Positions 44,668 through 52,288 of a DNA stretch of 64,000 nt are shown here, piece after piece. Position numbers and translations under genes: made by a program. Origin of the DNA: Agreia sp. Leaf283 (GTDB taxonomy: Bacteria; Actinomycetota; Actinomycetes; Actinomycetales; Microbacteriaceae); contig NZ_LMNF01000001.1 of NCBI RefSeq assembly GCF_001422485.1, positions 905,050 through 969,049 on the forward strand, given 5' to 3'. The notes below the pieces were generated by a model, which saw nothing but the letters and a program-made list of their open reading frames with translations, searched no databases and was not told the origin of the DNA. The number at the start of each line of letters is the position of its first letter. Within the stretch, counting starts at the first letter, position 1.

Positions 44668-44694
44668 TGACGTTTGCTTCGTTCTGAAACGTCA
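44668..44694. promoter_or_regulatory. TGACGTTT-N11-AAACGTCA inverted repeat upstream of the dioxygenase/tat operon
   Basis: Perfect 8-bp arms lie 16 bases before the start of the dioxygenase-like gene. The position fits an operator or activator site for the whole leftward unit. Confidence 0.55.
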
Positions 44695-44755
44695 GTCTTC
44701 GGGGCGGTGCTATGCGATTGCTATGAGGCGGCTAGGGGGTGGGTATGAGCTGAAG

Positions 44756-45295
44756 CTAGTGCAGTTCGTCGCTCGAGACGACGGTCGCGAAACTGCCGTC
44801 GAGCGCGGCCATGAATGACGCGTGCACCGTGGCCCCCGGAACGACGGTCTCGCCGAAACTGAGATCGGGCGCGGTGCACGCGTCGCTCACCACCGTGACC
44901 TCGAAGCCCAGTTCGCTGGCGGCTCGCGTCGTCGAGTCGATGCACATGCTGCTCATCATGCCCACGATCACGAGTTCGGTGACGCCCTCGTCGACGAGCA
45001 GCTCCTGAAGTCCCGTTCCGATGAAGCTGTTGGGCTCGTGCTTCTCGAGCACGATCTCGTCGCCGCTCGGCGCGACGAGCGGGTGGATGCCGATGCCCGG
45101 CGTGCCGGGGCGGAAGAAGGTGGCGTCGGGCTCGGTCGACACGTGGAAGATGTGCACGACGGTCTCGCCGGATGCGCGGAAGTCGTCGAGCACAGTGCCG
45201 GCGACGGCGGCCGCGGCATCCGGTTCGACGAGGGGAAACGCGCCCCCGGGGAAGTAGTCGAGCTGGATGTCCACGATGAGCAGTGCGCGAGTCAT
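44756..45295 (-). CDS. Isochorismatase-family cysteine hydrolase
   Basis: The 179-residue product has the family triad: D in LLIVDIQLDYF near residue 9, K in IVLEKHEPNSFIGTGL and C in VIVGMMSSMCIDSTTRAASE. The length and the MTRALLIVDIQ start fit small nicotinamidase-like amidohydrolases. The exact amide is unknown. ATG 45295 has a weak ribosome site. The 171 bases from 45296 to 45466 contain promoter sequences for the divergent lipoprotein. Confidence 0.92.
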   Translation of the reverse strand: MTRALLIVDIQLDYFPGGAFPLVEPDAAAAVAGTVLDDFRASGETVVHIFHVSTEPDATFFRPGTPGIGIHPLVAPSGDEIVLEKHEPNSFIGTGLQELLVDEGVTELVIVGMMSSMCIDSTTRAASELGFEVTVVSDACTAPDLSFGETVVPGATVHASFMAALDGSFATVVSSDELH

Positions 45296-45434
45296 TCGCC
45301 CAGTATGCCGCTCCTCGCGTCGTGCGTGCGCGGGTGCGCCAGGCATGAACCTGACTGTTCTCCGTGCCCGTGAGCTTTGTCGGGTTACCCGCACCCGACT
45401 TGGGGCCCCTTCTCAGTTGCGATCCTCAAAATAC

Positions 45435-45446
45435 TTGTCATGACAA
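45435..45446. promoter_or_regulatory. TTGTCATGACAA palindrome upstream of a lipoprotein gene
   Basis: A perfect 12-bp palindrome 20 bases before the chosen start at 45467. Its TGTCA/TGACA half-sites recur in the two MarR regions at 32184 and 34454. Confidence 0.5.
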
Positions 45447-45466
45447 CTAATAGAGGAACCCTCAGT

Positions 45467-46414
45467 ATGGTCACACGGGTGGCGGCGGCCGTTGCGGGCG
45501 TCGCGATTCTTGCCGGATGCTCGTCGGCCGGCTCGGCTTCGTCGGCCGGCGAGACGGCGTCCGGCCCGACGGAGACCGCGGTGGCGAGTTCGACCTCGAA
45601 CGGCGGTACGAGCGCCGACCGCGCGGATTCGGATGTCGAAGCCGCCAACAAGAAGACGGTGCTCACCCTCATCGAGGATGTCTTCCCGGATCCGGCGTCG
45701 GCGTCGGCGAAGACCGAGGCCGACGCTGTCGTCGCTCCTGATGCGGTCGCACACGGAGCGGGTCTTGCGGCCGGACCGGATGGCCTGCTCGACCAGTTCG
45801 CGGCGACGCACACGCGCGTCGCCAATGCCCAAGCGGTCGTCAAGCACGAGGCGGCAGACGGTGACCTCGTGGCCGTGCACTGGCAGGTGGCCTCCGACCC
45901 GAACGACGAGAGAAGCGGAGAGGCCGCCGTCGACCTCTTCCGGGTGACCGACGGCACGATCGTCGAGCGGTGGTCGTTCTCGCAGCCGATCCCGACGGGC
46001 ACCCCGGCGAGCGGCAATACGAACACTATGTTCAGCGACCTCTACGCGAACGCAGCCGAGCCGGGCTCGGTGACCGAAGCGCAGGAGGAGAGCAACAGAA
46101 CGTTCGCCGTCGACGCCTATAACACCCTCTTCCGCGATCAGGACGTATCCGTGCTCGATACCTCGTTCGATCCGAACTACCTGCAGCACAACTCCGTGGC
46201 TCCCAATGGCACGGCTGCGCTCAAAGGTTTCTTCTCGGGCTCCGCGACCTTCCCGCCGCAGGAGTCCTCGATCTCGCTATCGGATGGCGACCTCGTATGG
46301 ACCTTCTCGCAGAGCGCCGGTGCGACAGCGAGCGATCCATTCCTGGCCGCAGACATCTTCCGGGTAGACGACAAGCTCATTCGCGAGCACTGGGATGTGG
46401 TGCCGACGAGCTGA
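45467..46414 (+). CDS. Lipoprotein with two NTF2/SnoaL-like domains
   Basis: The 315-residue product begins MVTRVAAAVAGVAILAGCSS, a lipoprotein signal, then a Ser/Thr-rich linker. Two SnoaL-like modules follow: NKKTVLTLIEDVFPDP to VERWSFSQPIP, and NRTFAVDAYNTLFRDQDVSV to IREHWDVVP. Both end with the EHW/ERW strand of predicted SnoaL-like aldol-condensation or ester-cyclase-like proteins. The start follows GAGGAACC; an ATG at 45440 lies inside the operator palindrome. The gene overlaps the convergent MFS gene by 38 bases. Confidence 0.82.
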   Translation: MVTRVAAAVAGVAILAGCSSAGSASSAGETASGPTETAVASSTSNGGTSADRADSDVEAANKKTVLTLIEDVFPDPASASAKTEADAVVAPDAVAHGAGLAAGPDGLLDQFAATHTRVANAQAVVKHEAADGDLVAVHWQVASDPNDERSGEAAVDLFRVTDGTIVERWSFSQPIPTGTPASGNTNTMFSDLYANAAEPGSVTEAQEESNRTFAVDAYNTLFRDQDVSVLDTSFDPNYLQHNSVAPNGTAALKGFFSGSATFPPQESSISLSDGDLVWTFSQSAGATASDPFLAADIFRVDDKLIREHWDVVPTS

Positions 46415-47714
46415 ACTCCGAGGCGGGGGATCGCCTCTCCATCTGCCGCCACGGGCCGCCGAGCAGGGGGCTCAGAGTGACCAGAGTGTACGCGACCGCG
46501 ATGATTCCGAAGGCCCAGGAGAGTCCGATGGTGTCGGCCGCGATCCCTCCGAGCAGCGCTCCGAAGGGCACGCCGGCCCAGGCCCCTGCGTTGACCAGCC
46601 CGAACACGCGGCCGCGCATGTGCTCGGGAACGCGCTCGAGCTCGACTGTTCCAAGGATCGGGTTGAGCGAACCGGCGGCGAGTCCGGCCAGGGCGGTGAC
46701 CCCGATCAGCACGGGCAGGGGAGCCCCGAGCGCGAAGGCGGCGCTCGACGGGCCGCCCGCGATCGCGAAGCACGCCGCGAGGGTGACCCGACGCCCGACG
46801 CGATGCGCCACGAATCCGAAGGCGATGTTGCCGAGCAGTGCGCATCCGCCCATCACCGCGACGAGCACGCCCAGCGCGGCAGCGCCGCCGAGCCGGTCAT
46901 TCGCATACAGGGGCAGCAGGGTCGAGCCGCGCGCGGCATCCATCAGGTTCGTGATCAGTACGAGGCCGACGATCAGACGCATCAGCGGGTCGTGGATGAC
47001 GAATCGCAGCCCCACGGCCAGGTCGCGCCAGTAGCCGCTCGGCTCCTCGGGCGACTCCGCGTCGGCCGGCGCAGCGGCAGCACCCGCAGCAGCAGCGGCG
47101 GCAGCAGCGGCGGCAGCGGGTACCGCCGCGACGAAGAGCCAGGTGAGCAGGGCGGAGACGGCGAAGGTGGCGGCGTTCACGAAGAGTGCCGCAATCGGGC
47201 CCATGAGGGCGACGAGCAGCCCGGCGACCGTGGCGCCGATCATGCGGGCGAGGCGCTCCGAGCCGTCGAGCAGGCCGACGCTGCGCTCGAGCCGGATGCC
47301 GGCCCGCTCGGTGAGCCGCGGCAGCATCACCCGGCGCGCGGTCTGGCCGGGGGTGTCGAGCAGGCCTCCGGCGAAGACCAGCAGCAGCAGGGCCCAGAAC
47401 GGCAGGCCGACGGTGAGCGCGAGCACGGGGATCGACAGCACCGTCGCTCCGCTGACGATGTCGGCGACGATCGCCGCCCGCCGGGGTCCGACCCGGTCGA
47501 CGACCACGCCTCCGAGCGCGCCGCCGACCACGACCGGAAGGGTGGAGAAGAACGCCGCGACTCCGACCTCGACGCCCGTGCCGCCGAGGCCGAGCACGTA
47601 GAAGGGGATGGCGAACGCCGTGATCACGTTGCCCGTCTGCGAGATGGCGTGGGCGGCGAGCAACGCGGAGAGGGAGCCGACGGCGCGGCGCCTCTCGGTC
47701 GCGGTCGTCGTCAC
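46377..47714 (-). CDS. MFS efflux transporter
   Basis: The 445-residue protein has 12 membrane segments in two halves, separated by a loop with an 11-residue Ala run and AESPEEPSGYWRDL. Motif A-like residues occur in GGVVVDRVGPRRAAIV. It resembles the macrolide-efflux and enterobactin-exporter branch of MFS. The start is GTG 47714, overlapping the stop of the upstream ArsR regulator by 4 bases. The regulator and the 40-bp palindrome upstream probably control both. The cargo is unknown. Confidence 0.9.
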   Translation of the reverse strand: MTTTATERRRAVGSLSALLAAHAISQTGNVITAFAIPFYVLGLGGTGVEVGVAAFFSTLPVVVGGALGGVVVDRVGPRRAAIVADIVSGATVLSIPVLALTVGLPFWALLLLVFAGGLLDTPGQTARRVMLPRLTERAGIRLERSVGLLDGSERLARMIGATVAGLLVALMGPIAALFVNAATFAVSALLTWLFVAAVPAAAAAAAAAAAGAAAAPADAESPEEPSGYWRDLAVGLRFVIHDPLMRLIVGLVLITNLMDAARGSTLLPLYANDRLGGAAALGVLVAVMGGCALLGNIAFGFVAHRVGRRVTLAACFAIAGGPSSAAFALGAPLPVLIGVTALAGLAAGSLNPILGTVELERVPEHMRGRVFGLVNAGAWAGVPFGALLGGIAADTIGLSWAFGIIAVAYTLVTLSPLLGGPWRQMERRSPASEFSSSAPHPSARE

Positions 47715-48298
47715 GGCCGACGGTAGGTCTGATAGACGACCGAAACGGGCTCGGCGCCGCGGCCTGCGGATGCGCCGTGCGCCTCGCTCACCTCGGCATA
47801 GCGGGCGACGACCGCCTCGAGCTCGGCAGTCAGGGCGGCGAGTTCGTCGACCGTGAGGTTCAGCATTCTGTCGCTGCTCGTGCCGGCCTCGACCCACGCG
47901 CGGGGAAGCGAGGGCAGCGAATCGACGTAGTCGGAGAAGCGTGCGGCATAGGCCTGCCCGACCGATTTCTGCAGCGCCGACGATGCCGCCGCCTTGTCGG
48001 GATCGTCGAGCAGCTCGGCGGTGTCCCAGCTGGTGAGGGGGGCGGTCGCCCTCCACCACCTTTCACGCCGGTCACGCGTCTGCGGCTCGGCCGGCTCGAT
48101 GAGATCGATGGATGCCAGCTTCGCGAGATGGTAGCTCACGGTGCCCGGCGCCTCGTCGACGACGTCTCCGAGCTGCGCCGCGGTCTGCGGGCCGCGCTCG
48201 CGCAGCAGGCCGAGCAGCCTCAGGCGGGTCGGATGCGCCAGCACCCGCATCGAGGCGGCGGACGTGAGCGTGCTGCGGGTGGGATCGGTGGGGGTCAC
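47711..48298 (-). CDS. ArsR-type winged-helix regulator
   Basis: The 195-residue protein has an N-terminal winged helix: RVLAHPTRLRLLGLLRERGP, AAQLGDVVDEAPGTVSYHLAKL and WWRATAPLTSW. It lacks the metal-binding Cys pair of metal sensors. The C-terminal 90 residues form helices that probably serve in dimerisation or ligand binding. The start is GTG 48298. It is co-translated with an MFS exporter, and a 40-bp palindrome lies 12 bases before it. Confidence 0.9.
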   Translation of the reverse strand: MTPTDPTRSTLTSAASMRVLAHPTRLRLLGLLRERGPQTAAQLGDVVDEAPGTVSYHLAKLASIDLIEPAEPQTRDRRERWWRATAPLTSWDTAELLDDPDKAAASSALQKSVGQAYAARFSDYVDSLPSLPRAWVEAGTSSDRMLNLTVDELAALTAELEAVVARYAEVSEAHGASAGRGAEPVSVVYQTYRRP

Positions 48299-48309
48299 GA
48301 CCTCAGACT

Positions 48310-48349
48310 ATAAACACAAGAACTATTGCGCAACAGTTCTTGTGTTTAT
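48310..48349. promoter_or_regulatory. 40-bp near-perfect palindrome (ArsR/MFS operator)
   Basis: Fifteen-base arms ATAAACACAAGAACT and AGTTCTTGTGTTTAT flank a central TTGCGCAA, with only one mismatched pair. It is AT-rich in a 70% GC region and lies just before the regulator start. Confidence 0.85.
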
Positions 48350-48368
48350 GGGGGCAGGCTGCTGGGTC

Positions 48369-48433
48369 GAGCGCGCTCCTGGCGGGCGAGCGCGCCTCCG
48401 GTGGTGGCGCGCCCGCCCGCCGATAGCGCGCTC
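48369..48433. repeat. 65-nt intergenic palindrome, class II copy E
   Basis: The outer arms are GAGCGCGCT/AGCGCGCTC and the inner arms CGGGCG/CGCCCG and GCGCGCC/GGCGCGC. It has the same length and alignment as 33972-34036 and stands 38 bases beyond the stop of the small regulator gene on the minus strand. Confidence 0.85.
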
Positions 48434-48471
48434 GGGCATCGATCGGTCGTGCAGGGTGAGGCTCACGTGGT

Positions 48472-48783
48472 CTAGGAGAGTCCCTGCGCGATCTCGCGCA
48501 GCGTCGCCAGGTGGGCCTTCCACGCGGCGCGTCCTTCGCGCGTGAGGGTGAGCGAGGTGCGCGGCATCTTTCCTGCGAACGACTTGCCCACTGCCAGGTA
48601 TCCGGCCCCCTCGAGCAGGGAGACCTGCTTGCTCAGGGCGGAGTCGGTGATCTCGACGACGTCGCGAACCTCTTTGAATGACAGCGTCGACGCCCGATCG
48701 AGCGCGGCCACGATCGAGAACCGCACCGGGTTCTGCAGCAGCTCGTCGAGTCGGTGCCGTGGGTGCTGCTCGATCGCGGTCAC
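48472..48783 (-). CDS. Winged-helix regulator (HTH_37 / MarR-like)
   Basis: The 103-residue product is almost all DNA-binding domain: RHRLDELLQNPVRFSIVAAL, KEVRDVVEITDSALSKQVSLLEG-type recognition helix and SFAGKMPRTSLTLTREG wing. The spacing fits the HTH_37 family. Its GTG start overlaps the stop of the upstream membrane-protein gene by 4 bases. In this family the regulator is co-transcribed with a membrane protein and represses its own operon; direct repeats at 49242-49273 are the likely sites. Confidence 0.9.
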   Translation of the reverse strand: MTAIEQHPRHRLDELLQNPVRFSIVAALDRASTLSFKEVRDVVEITDSALSKQVSLLEGAGYLAVGKSFAGKMPRTSLTLTREGRAAWKAHLATLREIAQGLS

Positions 48784-49211
48784 GAGCGTGCCTCTCGTGC
48801 GGCGCACGCCATGGTGACGACCAGGATGAGCGCCGAGGTGATGCCCGACGCGAGCACAGAACCGTGAGCCCAGATCACCACGGAGATTGCTGCGGCATAC
48901 GTCACGAACCAGCTCGCGATATACGCGGTCCAGCGGCGTCCGCGCGCGAACGCCGAGCGGCCACGGATGGTGATCATGAAGAACATGATGAGCGCGAACG
49001 TCGCCGTCAGCGTGCCGAAGTATGCCAGGCCGAACGCGTTCCCGGTCGTGAGGCCCATGGCGAGCGTACCCATCGAGGTGGCGACGCCGAGCGCGAGGAT
49101 GAACGTGATGTACGGCCAGCGCGTGGCGTTGTGGGCGGAACGGCTGAGGTGCTCTGCGCGATCGAGAAGCGCCTGTGCTTCGGCCGGGGCTACGGGGGTG
49201 GTGTCGCTCAT
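48780..49211 (-). CDS. Four-helix membrane protein of unknown function
   Basis: The 143-residue protein starts MSDTTPVAPAEAQALLDRAE and has four membrane segments (WPYITFILALGVATSMGTL, GLAYFGTLTATFALIMFFM, YIASWFVTYAAAISVVIWA, ITSALILVVTMACAA). Such proteins are common beside HTH_37 regulators and have no known activity. CAAGGAGATCACC before ATG 49211 is a strong ribosome site. Confidence 0.78.
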   Translation of the reverse strand: MSDTTPVAPAEAQALLDRAEHLSRSAHNATRWPYITFILALGVATSMGTLAMGLTTGNAFGLAYFGTLTATFALIMFFMITIRGRSAFARGRRWTAYIASWFVTYAAAISVVIWAHGSVLASGITSALILVVTMACAAREARS

Positions 49212-49241
49212 GGTGATCTCCTTGTCGTTGCCTCCAGTCTC

Positions 49242-49273
49242 GCAACTACTTTCCATTTAAGCAAGTACTTTCC
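49242..49273. promoter_or_regulatory. Direct repeats GGAAAGTACTTGC / GGAAAGTAGTTGC (minus strand)
   Basis: Two 13-mers with one mismatch are separated by TTAAAT, 31 bases before the membrane-protein start. They probably bind the regulator encoded second in the operon. Similar sequence (TTTAAGCAAG) lies next to the PadR operator at 24545. Confidence 0.6.
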
Positions 49274-49364
49274 GGTGATCGTGCCGATAAGGAAGAACTG
49301 AGCGGAATTCTCGGATCCTTGGAACAATGGAGCGACGATCGCACATCGTGCATGGGGGAATTCA

Positions 49365-50540
49365 GTGTCATCAGTCCAGAGTGTGACCCGCCGCGACGCC
49401 ATCGCGCAGTACGACATCGTCGGCGCATCCCCGCAGACCGACCTGCAGGGGCTCGCCGAGCTGGCCGCGCTCATGTGCGGCGTCCCGACCGCCGTCATCA
49501 ACCTCATCGACGACACGAACCAGTACCAGGTGGCGGCCACGGGCTTCGAGCCGTCGGTGTGCACGATCGAGGAGTCGATGTGCGCGGTGGCCCTGCGCAC
49601 GCCCGGCCTCACCGTGGTGCCGGACGCGACTCTCGACGCGCGCTTCGCATCCAACCCGTTCGTCACGGGAGACCTGGCAAACGTGCGTTTCTACGCGTCG
49701 AGCCCGCTGATCACCCCGGCGGGCGTGCCCATTGGAACCATCTGCATCTTCGATGAGATCACGCGCGACCTCACCGACGAGATCGCGCACAGCCTCGATC
49801 TGATCGCGCATCAGATCGTCGACGTTCTCGAGCTGCGCCGCATCACCCGCGACCTGGAGTCGTCGAACGAGCAGCTCGAGCGATTCGCCGGCCAGGTCAG
49901 CCACGACCTGCGCAATCCGCTCACGGCGGTGGCCGGGTTCATCGAACTCGCAGCAGACAGCCCCGCGGTGGTCGCCGCACCCGAGGTCGCCGCCGCGCTC
50001 TTCCGGGCGGATGCGGCCGCCACCCGCATGGACAGCATGATCGCCGACCTGCTCGATTTCGCGCGGCTCGGGGGCGCCCGTCCGCGCCGCCAGCAGCTCG
50101 AGCTGAGCGAACTCATCGGCGCCGTGCTCGACGACCTCGACCAGGCGATCCGCATCACCGAGTCCGTCGTCTCGGTCGATGCCGACGCGCAGATCTCCGG
50201 CGACCCGACCCTGCTCGGCGCCCTGTTCCAGAACCTCATCGCCAACGCCGTGAAGTTCAGTCACGCCGCCGGGGTCGACCCGCGTGTCGAGGTTCGGGCT
50301 CACGCGCTGGATGGCACCTGGCGCATCACGGTCGACGACAACGGCCCCGGCGTTCCGGAGGACCAGCGCGAGCGCGTGTTCGGCCTGATGGAACGCAACA
50401 CGTCGGGCGACACCCCGGGCCTCGGCATCGGCCTCTCGACGTGCCGCCGCATCGTGGATGCTCACGGCGGCACGATCGGCATCGACCGGTCGCCGCTGGG
50501 TGGCGCGAGCGTGTGGGTGCTGCTGCCGCGCTCGGCGTAG
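49365..50540 (+). CDS. GAF-domain sensor histidine kinase
   Basis: The 391-residue protein has an N-terminal GAF domain (residues 25-150, with ALMCGVPTAVINLIDDTNQY and VRFYASSPLITPAGVPIGTI), a HisKA domain with the phosphorylated His near residue 180 (GQVSHDLRNPLTA) and an ATPase domain (NLIANAVKFS, DDNGPGVP, GLGIGLSTC). It has no membrane segment and no response-regulator gene nearby, so it is an orphan cytoplasmic kinase. The start is GTG 49365, after GGGGGAA. It may sense redox, light or a small ligand through GAF. Confidence 0.93.
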   Translation: MSSVQSVTRRDAIAQYDIVGASPQTDLQGLAELAALMCGVPTAVINLIDDTNQYQVAATGFEPSVCTIEESMCAVALRTPGLTVVPDATLDARFASNPFVTGDLANVRFYASSPLITPAGVPIGTICIFDEITRDLTDEIAHSLDLIAHQIVDVLELRRITRDLESSNEQLERFAGQVSHDLRNPLTAVAGFIELAADSPAVVAAPEVAAALFRADAAATRMDSMIADLLDFARLGGARPRRQQLELSELIGAVLDDLDQAIRITESVVSVDADAQISGDPTLLGALFQNLIANAVKFSHAAGVDPRVEVRAHALDGTWRITVDDNGPGVPEDQRERVFGLMERNTSGDTPGLGIGLSTCRRIVDAHGGTIGIDRSPLGGASVWVLLPRSA

Positions 50541-50541
50541 C

Positions 50542-51264
50542 TCAGGCCTGGGCGATGGCCCTGTCGAGCCACTCGACCAGCACCTGTCGCTCGGCCGAGC
50601 TCAGGGCGTCGAGGTCGGGAGCGACCGCCCGGAATGCTACGGCGGCCGTGAGGCGATCGTCGGAGACCGGCCCCGGCGCATCCGTGAGGATCTGGCTGAG
50701 CGCCGCGTCGTACATGGCGTCGGGCAGGCCGGCATCGCGGAGCTCCGGCGGAGTCGCGAGCATGGTCTGGATCGTGCCGATGCCCGCTGCCTGAATGATT
50801 CCGACCGCGCGGTTCTCGCCGACGCGGAGCCTGCCGGCGGCGGCGACGCGGTGCACGCGGGCCTCGAGAACGCGCCGGCCAGACTGGGCGGCGGGGGAGC
50901 CCTCGACTCGAGCGGGGTCGCTGAGCAGGCGGAACAGCACCGGATTCGAGAGTCCGAAGTCGATCTGCGTGTCCCAGCCATGGCGCAGGTCGTCGAGCGG
51001 GTCGACGTCGTCGTCGGCGGCCGCCTGCACAATGGCGGCCTTCGTGGCGACGAACTCGCTCATCACGTGCTCGGCGACGGATTCGAGGAGTCCGTCCTTA
51101 TCTCCGAACAGGCGATAGATCGCCGGCGCCTGAACGCCGGCCCGCACTGCGACGGCTCGCGTCGTGACCGCTGCCGGCCCGTCGTTCTGCAGCAGATGCG
51201 CTGCGGCGTCGATGATGCGGGCGCGCGTATCGGCCTGGCCGCTCGCTCGGTTCGCCTTCTCCAC
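50542..51264 (-). CDS. TetR-family transcriptional regulator
   Basis: The 240-residue protein has the TetR HTH near residues 10-55 (ARIIDAAAHLLQNDGPAAVT, AVRAGVQAPAIYRLFGDKDG) and a helical ligand domain. The start is GTG 51264. It is divergent from an NmrA/quinone-reductase-like gene and the inverted repeat GATAACA-N6-TGTTATC 8 bases upstream is its probable operator. The gene ends 1 base after the kinase gene. The ligand is unknown; quinone-like electrophiles would fit the neighbour. Confidence 0.92.
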   Translation of the reverse strand: MEKANRASGQADTRARIIDAAAHLLQNDGPAAVTTRAVAVRAGVQAPAIYRLFGDKDGLLESVAEHVMSEFVATKAAIVQAAADDDVDPLDDLRHGWDTQIDFGLSNPVLFRLLSDPARVEGSPAAQSGRRVLEARVHRVAAAGRLRVGENRAVGIIQAAGIGTIQTMLATPPELRDAGLPDAMYDAALSQILTDAPGPVSDDRLTAAVAFRAVAPDLDALSSAERQVLVEWLDRAIAQA

Positions 51265-51272
51265 GTAACGAC

Positions 51273-51292
51273 GATAACAGTCGGGTGTTATC
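51273..51292. promoter_or_regulatory. GATAACA-N6-TGTTATC operator of the TetR/NmrA pair
   Basis: A perfect 7-bp inverted repeat lies just before the TetR start. Looser TGTTA and ATAACA half-sites near 51307 and 51333 lie closer to the divergent gene. Confidence 0.72.
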
Positions 51293-51352
51293 ACAAAGTG
51301 TTTCCGGTGTTACTGTTTAACCGATTTCATCGATAACACGAAAGGCTCACCC

Positions 51353-52219
51353 ATGATCATCGTCACCGGAGCAACCGGAGCCCTCAATGGCGCAACCGTC
51401 GACCACCTCCTCGAGCGCGTCGCGGCGAGCGACATCGTCGTCGCGGTGCGCGACACCGCCAAGGCCCAGCGCTTCGCCGACCTCGGCATCGAGGTGCGGC
51501 GCGCCGACTACGCAGATCCGGCCTCGCTCGCGCCGGCCTTCGACGGGGCGGACCAGCTGCTGCTCGTCTCGTCGAGCGACCAGAAGGCCGACGCGGTGAG
51601 CCTGCATCGCGCCGCCGTCGACGCCGCCGTGCGGGTCGGAGTCGGGCGCATCCTCTATACGAGCCACCAGGGCGCCGCCCCCGACACGCCCTTCGGGCCG
51701 GGCCGCGACCACGCCGCCACCGAGCGGCTGCTGGCCGCATCCGGAATCGCCTGGACCTCGCTGCGCAACGGCTTCTACGCGCACTCCCTCGCGTGGAGCC
51801 TCGGCGACTGGCGCGAATCCGGTGTCGTCACCGTTCCCGTCGACGGCCCGATGTCGTGGACCGCGCGCGAGGATTCGGCCGAGGCGGCCGCGGTGATCCT
51901 CGCGTCGAACGGCGGCCATGACGGAGCCGTGACCCTCACGGCGAGCGCGGCGCCCACGTTCGCAGGCATCGCGGCGATGGCATCGGATGCGACGGGTCGG
52001 CCCGTGCGCATTCGCGAGCTCGGCGACGACGCCTGGGTGGCTGCGCAGGTCGCGGCCGGTCAGCCGGAGTTCGTGGCGCGCTTCATGCTGGGCATGTATC
52101 AGGCCGCCCACGGGGGATTCTTCGCCGGGACCGACCCCCTTCTCGCGACTCTGCTCGGTCGGGAGCCGCGGACTGTTCAGCAGGTCCTCGGCCTCGATGG
52201 CATGCAGAACGCTCACTAG
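51353..52219 (+). CDS. NAD(P)-binding atypical SDR (NmrA/QorB-like quinone reductase type)
   Basis: The 288-residue protein starts MIIVTGATGALNGATVDHLL, the glycine-rich NADP loop, then VRDTAKAQRFADLGIEVRRA, ADQLLLVSSSD and GRILYTSHQGA, and matches the QorB/NmrA-like extended group without a catalytic YxxxK. CGAAAGG precedes ATG 51353. A QorB-like role in quinone reduction is likely but unproven. The divergent TetR protein probably represses it. Confidence 0.9.
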   Translation: MIIVTGATGALNGATVDHLLERVAASDIVVAVRDTAKAQRFADLGIEVRRADYADPASLAPAFDGADQLLLVSSSDQKADAVSLHRAAVDAAVRVGVGRILYTSHQGAAPDTPFGPGRDHAATERLLAASGIAWTSLRNGFYAHSLAWSLGDWRESGVVTVPVDGPMSWTAREDSAEAAAVILASNGGHDGAVTLTASAAPTFAGIAAMASDATGRPVRIRELGDDAWVAAQVAAGQPEFVARFMLGMYQAAHGGFFAGTDPLLATLLGREPRTVQQVLGLDGMQNAH

Positions 52220-52221
52220 TC

Positions 52222-52248
52222 GGATACATAAATGTGTAGATTGGATCC
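52222..52248 (+). promoter_or_regulatory. GGATACA-N14-GGATCC motif, copy 1
   Basis: GGATACA at 52222 and GGATCC at 52243 are 21 bases apart, two helical turns. The same pair with the same spacing stands at 56700 and 56721, before the other half of the catabolic cluster. Confidence 0.6.
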
Positions 52249-52288
52249 TATTCAGCGAGGCTCGCGCCTCCGACGTGAGGAGCCCCGA

